Origin: Candidatus Dependentiae bacterium Noda2021 | GTDB lineage: Bacteria; Babelota; Babeliae; Babelales; Vermiphilaceae | Reading direction: 5' to 3' | Assembly (NCBI GenBank): GCA_020886235.1 | Contig: AP025250.1 | Coordinates: forward strand, 372,001 to 436,000 | Length of the DNA stretch: 64,000 nucleotides | Shown here: one piece after another, positions 57,683 through 64,000 of the stretch | Layout: the number at the start of each line of letters is the position of its first letter | Numbering within the stretch: the first letter of the stretch is position 1 | Program-made: the position numbers and the translations under genes | The notes under the pieces: model-generated | Database searches by the model: none | Told to the model about the DNA's origin: nothing | The model's input: only the letters and a program-made list of their open reading frames with translations

Positions 57683-58819
57683 ATGAAAATTAGAACACTC
57701 GCACGCACACTCGTCGTAACTTTTTTTGCTCAGTGCATCAGTCTTGATGCTGCTATTGTTGTTGAAAAACTTATGCATCATCGGAGTGGTGACAATAAAA
57801 ACGTACTCGAGCTGCCGTTGGAACTTGGTAAAGTTGTTTTTTATTTGAGTAATGAGCCACACGTTACTGCTCTTAAAGAAGAATCGCGTAACAATAAAAA
57901 AGTAGCTTCATTTGTATTGCCTGATATTGCCTTAACGCCAGCACTCAATCAAATGCTTACTTCACTTAAACAATCAAACAGCGCACATTATTCAGTTAAC
58001 ATAAGTCCCGTGAAAAACCCTGAGCAGGGTTTATTGTTGTCAATAACCTATGACCCAAACTATGTTACTATTGCGCATGATTCATTTGTTGCAATAGGTA
58101 TGCAAAAGGGGTTGGTATTTTATCTCTATAATAAAAAGTTGTTAGATACTATTCAAAACAAAGAGTTACCAGTTCTGCAAACCGCATGCCTTGATAAAAA
58201 AAAAAGCTCAATTGTTATTGATTGCGGGCACGGAGGTAATGACAGCGGTGCTGTAAGTCCATCGGGTATTCTTGAAAAAGAAGTGGCCCTAGAAATTGGA
58301 AAGAAAGTTTCTCAGTTGTTAACAAAACAAGGTTACCAAGTACATATGACACGAAATTCTGACGCAACTGTTGATATAGATGATAGGACAACGTTTGCAA
58401 ATACTCATAACGCAGGATTACTAGTTTCTATCCATGCTAATTTTGCAGGTAATATAAAAGCTTCGGGTGTAGAAACGTTCTTCTTGGACGGCGCGCTATT
58501 AAAGCAACAAGATTCATTACAACAGGTAATGCAAGGGTATAAAACTCAATTATATAAATCTAATTATGTATTGAGTCGTTGCTTGCAAGAAAAAGTACTT
58601 AGCTACGTAAAAACCAAAAATCCTCAGGTCGTAGATCGAAAAGTAAAAAAAGCAGTGTCACAATTATTGATTGGGGTAACGATGCCCGCAGCATTAATCG
58701 AAGTTGGATTTTTATCTAATCTCAAAGAATCTTATTATTTAAAAGATGAAGAATATCAAAATCTTTTGAGTAAAGGCATTGCTGAAGGTATAGTAAGTTA
58801 TCTTACTAACCTGTGTTAA
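57683..58819 (+). CDS. N-acetylmuramoyl-L-alanine amidase (AmiA/B/C type)
   Basis: Cleaves the amide bond between MurNAc and the stem peptide. The 378-residue protein has a signal peptide (LARTLVVTFFAQCISLDA), an N-terminal AMIN-like beta region (ELPLELGKVVFYLSNEP), then an Amidase_3 domain: SIVIDCGHGGNDSGA (zinc His), GILEKEVALEIGKKV (zinc Glu), DDRTTFANTHNAGLLVSIHANF (second His) and AALIEVGFLSN (catalytic Glu). All four catalytic residues are present. GGGAG precedes the ATG. The gene ends 109 bases before dnaA. Confidence 0.93.
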   Translation: MKIRTLARTLVVTFFAQCISLDAAIVVEKLMHHRSGDNKNVLELPLELGKVVFYLSNEPHVTALKEESRNNKKVASFVLPDIALTPALNQMLTSLKQSNSAHYSVNISPVKNPEQGLLLSITYDPNYVTIAHDSFVAIGMQKGLVFYLYNKKLLDTIQNKELPVLQTACLDKKKSSIVIDCGHGGNDSGAVSPSGILEKEVALEIGKKVSQLLTKQGYQVHMTRNSDATVDIDDRTTFANTHNAGLLVSIHANFAGNIKASGVETFFLDGALLKQQDSLQQVMQGYKTQLYKSNYVLSRCLQEKVLSYVKTKNPQVVDRKVKKAVSQLLIGVTMPAALIEVGFLSNLKESYYLKDEEYQNLLSKGIAEGIVSYLTNLC

Positions 58820-58927
58820 AAAATAAACTTTTCCAATTACAAGAGTTTTGGTAAAGTATGGCATACCACCATATTTAAAATCCTGTCATTAATAGTAAAA
58901 CCCAACGGTTGGTTGTAGAGATATTTC

Positions 58928-60304
58928 ATGGTAAGAGACGTTTGGTCAGAGTTTTTGGTAATTGCCAAGGAAGAGGTCGGCAGCAGAATTGTTGAGACCT
59001 GGTTCCGTGCGGTTACGTTTAATCGCTGGGATTCGTACCAAAAAATAGTATATCTGCAAGCTCCCAATCAGTTTATTAAGGGATGGGTGCAATCTCATTA
59101 CACCGCGCTTATCGAGACTCATTTAAAACGGTTACTGTACGTTAATGAAATAAAAATTGTGTTCGATGATCAACAAGCACAAGAAGAAGCAGCGCATCAA
59201 CCTGCTGAAGTCGTATTGGTAAAACCTGCGGTATCAGCACATTCAAACACCGTTGCCTTGCACAAAAAAGAGCCCTCGACATTCCGTTCTTACACGTTTG
59301 ATAACTTTGTTGTGGGCCCTAACAATTCTCTTGCCTACGCAGCAGCACAGGCTGTAGCAGAAAAACCTGGAGAAATTTATAATCCGTTGTTTGTGTATGG
59401 AAATTCCGGTCTTGGAAAAACCCATTTACTGCACGCTATTGGCGCAGAAATTAAAGAAAAAAATAAACGTTGTTCAGTTTTATATCAAACAGCCGATCGG
59501 TTTGTAAATGAATTTATCAATGCAATTAGATTTGATAAGGTTCATAATTTTCAAGCGAAATATAAGGCAGTAGATGTATTGCTTATTGATGACATTCAGT
59601 TCATTTCTAACAAAGAACAAACTCAAGAAGCTTTTTTTCATATTTTCAATGCACTGTATGATGCTCAAAAGCAAATTATATTTTCCAGCGATACCTTTCC
59701 CCAAGATATGAAGGGTCTGGCAGAGCGCCTTAAGTACAGGCTTGCATGGGGTCTGGTTGTAGACATGCATTTGCCAACCTTGGAAACTAAGATTGCTATT
59801 ATCAAGAAAAAAGCAGAAATGAGCAACAATGAGTGTATCGATGATGACGTGGCTCATTTTATTGCTTCACGCACGGTGAGCAATGTGCGCGAACTTGAAG
59901 GGTCGTTAATCAGGGTTATGGCTTTTGCATCGTTAACACAGCAACCGGTGACCTTAGAGCTTGCAAAAAAAGTTTTGTCTCATACCACGGTGCAAAAAAA
60001 TAACATGCCGATCGGATTTGACCATGTTATTAAATGTGTTAATAAATATTACCATTATAATATTGATGATTTACGCTCTAAGCAGCGAAGCAAAGAGCTT
60101 TCTTTTGCGCGTCAAATTGCAATGTTTCTCATGAAAAAAGTTACCGACAAGTCATTGCGTGACATTGGCATGTTCTTAGGTGGCCGTGACCACTCTACCG
60201 TGATGCACGCATTAGACAAAATTTCACAGCAAGCACAACGTCAACAGCATTTACAAAATCAGCTCAAGCAAATGGAAGACGAGATCCTAAGCCCGCACGT
60301 ATAG
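58928..60304 (+). CDS. dnaA: chromosomal replication initiator protein DnaA
   Basis: 458 residues. Domain I at the N-terminus (VWSEFLVIAKEEVGSRIVETWF), a linker, then the AAA+ domain with Walker A GNSGLGKTHLL near 158-168, Walker B DVLLIDDIQFISNKEQTQEAFFH and sensor IIFSSD, and the DNA-binding domain IV with the signature GGRDHSTVMHALDKI near residue 425. Binds DnaA boxes and opens oriC. dnaN does not follow. I see no cluster of TTATCCACA boxes in the 109-base gap before it; single copies lie inside genes elsewhere. Confidence 0.97.
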   Translation: MVRDVWSEFLVIAKEEVGSRIVETWFRAVTFNRWDSYQKIVYLQAPNQFIKGWVQSHYTALIETHLKRLLYVNEIKIVFDDQQAQEEAAHQPAEVVLVKPAVSAHSNTVALHKKEPSTFRSYTFDNFVVGPNNSLAYAAAQAVAEKPGEIYNPLFVYGNSGLGKTHLLHAIGAEIKEKNKRCSVLYQTADRFVNEFINAIRFDKVHNFQAKYKAVDVLLIDDIQFISNKEQTQEAFFHIFNALYDAQKQIIFSSDTFPQDMKGLAERLKYRLAWGLVVDMHLPTLETKIAIIKKKAEMSNNECIDDDVAHFIASRTVSNVRELEGSLIRVMAFASLTQQPVTLELAKKVLSHTTVQKNNMPIGFDHVIKCVNKYYHYNIDDLRSKQRSKELSFARQIAMFLMKKVTDKSLRDIGMFLGGRDHSTVMHALDKISQQAQRQQHLQNQLKQMEDEILSPHV

Positions 60305-61366
60305 TTTGTGTGAGCGTCGTGCAAATGGCCAGTGGCATGAAGATCTTTTTCTGGTTTCAATACGATTTTTCTTAGTACAAAAAAAGCTATCTTTTAAACA
60401 TTTCATGGCAAGCTCAACATACCAGCTACCATAATTTTTATATTCTTTAGTGACTTTTTCTAATCCCACAATGGTTAAAAAGTGCTCGGTATCAACAATG
60501 GCAATCTTTTTTGAATCTTTTTCGATCATAAAATTTTCTATGTGCGGGTCCACAAGCAGCTCTAAGTAATTGCATAACTCAAGGGATTGTGCTTTGTCAC
60601 TGTGGTTTAGCAGTGAGAATTTTCTATCACATTCAATAAAATCAGCGACTATCGCATAGGTGCCGGGTATAGTGGTCATGAGCTTTTCTGAGCTTTGATT
60701 AATGTGCTTGCCGCGCACATCAATCCATTGGGTATTTTTTGAGAGCCAGTACCATTTTCGCGGGGTTGTCACTTTATCGCGCCAGTTTGGATTGTTGTGT
60801 AGGCGCTCATTAATAATTTCAAGATTAGGAATTCGGGTAAAACCTGTCATATGTCGATTTATACCCCCACCCATACAAAATAGAAATATGGGCTCAATGC
60901 CTTTATCAAAAGGTGCTGTTAAACTCTCGGGAGTCTCAATGAATAGTTTTAACACGAAAGGATAGTCTTTAAATTTTAAGACGATTAACCCGTAATGTTT
61001 TCGGCGATTATAATCTTTCCATTGCAGAACATCAAAATCCGTAAACTTTTTTTTATTATCTTTGATTTCTTCGAGCAGGTTTTCAATAAGTGCGGTTAAG
61101 GTTTGGCCGCTAACTGACTTGCTTTGATCATTACGATAGGTAATGTCGCCCGATGGCAGTAAATGAGAATAAAAAAATTGCTCATCAAAAAGTTTAAATA
61201 TTGGATACTCCTGTAGAAAGGGGCTTTTCATAGAAAACAATTGTTTGTTATTGCGCCAATTTGTTACAATTTCTGGCATGAACTGGTAATAGGGTCTATG
61301 AAGGCTTCTACCATACAACTGAATTGTTAGTAATAACAACAGAAAAAAATATATTTTTTTTATCAC
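60287..61366 (-). CDS. exported kinase-like protein
   Basis: I start at GTG 61366 (VIKKIYFFLLLLLTIQLYG, signal peptide); a TTG at 61378 is also open, and neither has a strong ribosome site. The product is about 359 residues. A candidate beta-3 Lys lies in YPFVLKLFIETPES, the catalytic loop is V-D-P-H-I-E-N-F-M-I (Asp with Asn five residues later, about 269-277), and I-V-D-T-E-H-F (about 291) could be the metal-binding Asp. The same D-x-H-x-x-N order occurs in the kinase-like protein at 4.7 kb. Its end overlaps dnaA by 18 bases, convergent. It is likely a divergent kinase, substrate unknown. Confidence 0.55.
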   Translation of the reverse strand: MIKKIYFFLLLLLTIQLYGRSLHRPYYQFMPEIVTNWRNNKQLFSMKSPFLQEYPIFKLFDEQFFYSHLLPSGDITYRNDQSKSVSGQTLTALIENLLEEIKDNKKKFTDFDVLQWKDYNRRKHYGLIVLKFKDYPFVLKLFIETPESLTAPFDKGIEPIFLFCMGGGINRHMTGFTRIPNLEIINERLHNNPNWRDKVTTPRKWYWLSKNTQWIDVRGKHINQSSEKLMTTIPGTYAIVADFIECDRKFSLLNHSDKAQSLELCNYLELLVDPHIENFMIEKDSKKIAIVDTEHFLTIVGLEKVTKEYKNYGSWYVELAMKCLKDSFFCTKKNRIETRKRSSCHWPFARRSHKLYVRA

Positions 61367-61569
61367 GTTTCTATACAAATTTATAATGGTCTACTCACTT
61401 TTTTTAAAACACATTAGGTAATCTATAAAATTATAGGTAGGGCTGTCAAACTGACTATAGGATAACTTTTTAAGTGTGTTGTTGATGTTGCTCCTTAAGT
61501 GCGCTATGGTTTTAATAAAAGGGAGCGTTGGTATAGAAGCTAAACATTCAAAAAAAGGAAAGGCTCGTT

Positions 61570-62103
61570 ATGGAGCGAGACAACCGAAAGGTAAACACGC
61601 ATGATCCATTGAAGCAAATCAGTTACCTTCCAAAAAAAATCTTATCTTTGCAGGAAGCTGATAATCTGACCGAGTTCGTAATGCACGATTTGTGTCATGA
61701 TCATTGTTTTAAAATCACTAAGGCGGCATACCTTGTAGACAACCCAGATTTTAACTGCTTAAAAGGTATTACAGGTTTCTCTCGTGAAGAATCCTATCCA
61801 GAATCTCAGAAAATCTGGGAGCAACCAGAGTTGTTCACAGAACATATGCGCACATCACCGTTTAATCAGCATGTCAGATCATTGATGTTGTGTAGCGCGA
61901 GTAAAAAAAGTGCGATATCTGATCAGGATATGGTGCATTCATTAGCAGAAAATCTAGGTATGAAAAATCATTCCTACTGCACCTGGAATGCTAAATATGA
62001 CAACCACGGATTATTTTTGTACGAGGTTGCCAGTGATTGTGTAATCGATAAAGACCATTTATTACATGGTTTATGTTTACTAAGTTTTTGTCCTATTTAT
62101 TAA
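61570..62103 (+). CDS. protein of unknown function (177 aa)
   Basis: No signal peptide. AAAGG motifs lie upstream of the ATG. The sequence has a conserved-looking His/Cys patch (MHDLCHDHCFKI near residue 60) and a C-terminal HLLHGLCLLSFCPIY. It is acidic-to-neutral, mixed helix and strand, and matches no family I know. The His and Cys spacing might bind a metal. It ends overlapping pgk by 4 bases in convergent orientation. Cytoplasmic location is inferred from the lack of a signal. Confidence 0.55.
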   Translation: MERDNRKVNTHDPLKQISYLPKKILSLQEADNLTEFVMHDLCHDHCFKITKAAYLVDNPDFNCLKGITGFSREESYPESQKIWEQPELFTEHMRTSPFNQHVRSLMLCSASKKSAISDQDMVHSLAENLGMKNHSYCTWNAKYDNHGLFLYEVASDCVIDKDHLLHGLCLLSFCPIY

Positions 62104-63266
62104 GAAAGTAATGCAAGCAGGCCGGGTAACTCCTGGCCTGCCAAATAGGCTAGTGCAGCGCCCCCACCGGTCGAAACGTATCCAATTTTATCCTGAAGAT
62201 TAAAAGTATAAAGAGCCCCTACAGAGTCACCCCCCGCCACTACCGTTTTCGCCCCAGATGAAATCATCGCATTAAGCACACTATGTGTTTGATCCAATGA
62301 TTCTTTGTAGGCAAGGTCGCCCATAATTCCATTTAAAAATATCGTTTTACTCTGTTTTAACAAGAAAGCATACTTGCGCATTGTTTGTGGGCCTATGGCA
62401 AGTCCAAAATCCTGATCACCAATTTTTTGTGCGTCGACAATCCTAAACGGCGGTTTGAATAAAATATCACTTACTAGATAATCTATCGGCATCACAACTT
62501 TGGTAGATGATTGTTCTGCTTGTTTTAAAATATCGTTACAGGCCGTGCTTGCTCTTCTATCAATTAGGGACCGGCCTACTTGTTGATGTCGTGCAGCTAA
62601 AAAACTAAAAACTAAAGCCGGACACAATAAAATGTAATCTGCTTTATTTAAAAATTCTTTAATTAAAGGAATTTTAGTTGCTGGTTTTGCACCACCGAGT
62701 ACCAGTGTCAAAGGTTTCTCTGGGTGTTTTAGTGCATCTAACTGTTTGATTTCAGCTTGCACTAGAAAACCAGCAGCTTTGCGCCCTCTAGCAAATAGGG
62801 TGGGCGTAGTGACCAGCGAGCTATCGGTTCTATGCATTGCACCAAATGCATCAGACACGTAACAATCAGCAAGGTCAGCTAATCTTTGTGCAAATAGCGG
62901 ATCGTTATTTTGCTCGCCAGCAAATAATCGTATATTTTCAAGCATAATGATACCAGGTGGGGTGTTTGCGCATAGTGCGTGCGCTGAATCTAGATCTGGT
63001 GCAAAAACAACGGAATACCCGTTCTTATAAAACCAGGTGAGTAATACACGTGTTGAAGGAGCATTATTTTTTTTGGGATCGCCCATGTGTGTAACCAGTA
63101 TGACAGTAGCTTTTTGTGCGATTAAATAATCGAGCGTTTTGGTAATTGAGCGCAACCGAAAATCGTTTTCAATCTGATTATCAACTATAGGCACGTTAAG
63201 ATCAACGCGAAACAATACAGTTGTCTGTGCTACATCAATATCCTGAACACACGGTATAGATAGCAC
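62100..63266 (-). CDS. pgk: phosphoglycerate kinase
   Basis: Converts 1,3-bisphosphoglycerate and ADP to 3-phosphoglycerate and ATP. The 388-residue protein begins at GTG 63266 (GAGG five bases upstream), and has LFRVDLNVPI, the basic-patch segment, DAFGAMHRTDSSLV, the hinge LGGAKPATKIPLI and the nucleotide-binding C-terminal VAGGDSVGALYTF and STGGGAALAYLAG. Normal length. Its GTG directly follows the stop of the lolC/E-type gene (TAAGTG), so the two are translationally coupled. It is one of very few metabolic genes in the window. Confidence 0.95.
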   Translation of the reverse strand: MLSIPCVQDIDVAQTTVLFRVDLNVPIVDNQIENDFRLRSITKTLDYLIAQKATVILVTHMGDPKKNNAPSTRVLLTWFYKNGYSVVFAPDLDSAHALCANTPPGIIMLENIRLFAGEQNNDPLFAQRLADLADCYVSDAFGAMHRTDSSLVTTPTLFARGRKAAGFLVQAEIKQLDALKHPEKPLTLVLGGAKPATKIPLIKEFLNKADYILLCPALVFSFLAARHQQVGRSLIDRRASTACNDILKQAEQSSTKVVMPIDYLVSDILFKPPFRIVDAQKIGDQDFGLAIGPQTMRKYAFLLKQSKTIFLNGIMGDLAYKESLDQTHSVLNAMISSGAKTVVAGGDSVGALYTFNLQDKIGYVSTGGGAALAYLAGQELPGLLALLS

Positions 63267-64000
63267 TTAGGCCTCAAATCGTAATAGGTTTGAAATGCTT
63301 ACTTTTTCAAGTGAACGTAAGGGTAATCGTATGGCGAGCAAACTGATACCCATTATCACACAAAATACGAGTGCAAAAGAAGTCCAGTCAAGAGTTACTG
63401 GTACATGGCTTACGTAATAGGTATCAGGTAAGGGATATGGATATAATATTTAACTAAATAGCCTATGATGAATGCGCCTAAGAGTCCCATGACGCTTGCC
63501 AAAAAAGAAATCAGCATTCCAAATAACAAAAATATGGAGCGAATTTGTTCAGTCGAGGCACCCATTGCTTTCAATATGGCAATATCTCCTCTTTTTTGTG
63601 TGATTTGCATGAAGAGGAGTGAAATGATGTTCATACTTGCAACTAAAATCATAAGGCTTAACACAAAAAACATTGCATATTTTTCAAGTTTGAGTGCTGA
63701 TACCAGTGCTGGATACAGATCTTTCCAGGAATATACGGTCAAGCTTTCAAATCGTTCTTTAAGATTATGGATTAGTTCTTTTTCATGGTGATGTGATGCG
63801 GGTTTAATACTGATTTGGGTGATTCCTTCTTCTGGAAAAAGGGTGGAGAACAGGGTTAGATTTGAAAGGGCCAAACCGTTATCCATTTCTTCAATTCCCG
63901 TGTTAAAAATACCACCAATAGTTGCTTGCATCGATTCTAAATTTATTTTTTTTGTGTCATAACTATCTTCTGGTGAATATAACATTGTTACCGTGTTACC
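63267..64000 (-). CDS. LolC/LolE-type lipoprotein-releasing ABC permease, C-terminal part, frame broken by one base
   Basis: The open frame enters from the right edge (G-N-T-V-T-M-L-Y-S-P, no start inside the window). It has the periplasmic domain and membrane segments of a MacB/LolC-E permease: YAMFFVLSLMILVASMNIIS, the coupling segment QKRGDIAILKAMGAS, and SIFLLFGMLISFLASVMGLLGA. The frame stops at 63410; adding one C at the CCC run (63432-63434) continues as I-H-I-P-L-P-D-T-Y-Y-V-S-H-V-P-V-T-L-D-W and ends LAIRLPLRSLEKVSISNLLRFEA at 63267. Its partner ATPase LolD is not in view. Confidence 0.85.

Overview
The window is a low-GC, gene-dense bacterial chromosome segment. Housekeeping genes (yebC, ruvB, rodA, uvrA, mutS, rplU, kup, glycyl-tRNA synthetase, tlyA, dnaA, pgk, a lolC/lolE-type permease, four tRNAs) alternate with many poorly conserved genes whose products start with a signal peptide. 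The exported set includes WD40, ankyrin, Sel1 and C2H2-finger-like proteins, kinase-like proteins, a nuclease/phosphatase-fold protein, NlpC/P60 and C39 peptidases, an EndoU toxin and a MutS-like ATPase. Biosynthetic genes are almost absent. This mix fits a reduced-genome, host-associated bacterium that exports many eukaryote-like proteins. Candidatus Dependentiae (TM6/Babeliae) is my best guess; this is inferred from gene content, not from a marker comparison.

Layout. 0-2 kb: start of a YicC-like gene, yebC, ruvB. 2-6.1 kb: exported proteins, including a three-gene operon (kinase-like, unknown, EEP fold). 6.2-11 kb: rodA (frameshifted), an ATP-cone/Mrr nuclease, tRNA-Pro, a LiaF-like pair, tRNA-His and an exported finger protein. 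11.1-16.7 kb: uvrA, a stand-alone LigD phosphoesterase domain and a GT61 glycosyltransferase (frameshifted). 16.7-23.4 kb: an accessory island with gene remnants, a broken Cas4-like nuclease gene, a HEPN-like protein and a large exported EndoU toxin followed by four tandem immunity-like paralogs. 23.8-39.8 kb: mutS, M48 peptidase, rplU, kup, WD40 protein, DedA-like protein, glyS (frameshifted), HtrA, SOUL, exported PLP enzyme, second WD40-like protein, tlyA. 39.8-41.2 kb: five small minus-strand genes, several encoding very hydrophilic Lys-rich proteins. 41.4-47.9 kb: two tRNA-Arg genes, the LemA/DUF2207 pair, a Sel1 protein and a multi-finger exported protein. 48-51.2 kb: an FAD oxidoreductase and an exported protein (both frameshifted), then a related exported protein. 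51.2-58.8 kb: exported MutS-like ATPase, two NlpC/P60 paralogs (one without catalytic residues), ankyrin protein, C39-like peptidase, AmiC-type amidase. 58.9-64 kb: dnaA, a second kinase-like exported protein, pgk and a lolC/E-type permease.

One technical pattern matters for every reader. At least six otherwise intact genes are each split by exactly one missing base in a short homopolymer (rodA, GT61, glyS, FAD oxidoreductase, the 49.5 kb gene, lolC/E). Three of these are normally essential or near-essential. The simplest reading is under-called homopolymers in the assembly, so I describe these genes as joined reading frames. The most biologically interesting loci are the EndoU toxin/immunity array, the exported MutS-like ATPase, the catalytically dead NlpC paralog, the exported finger and kinase-like proteins, and the small hydrophilic-protein cluster.
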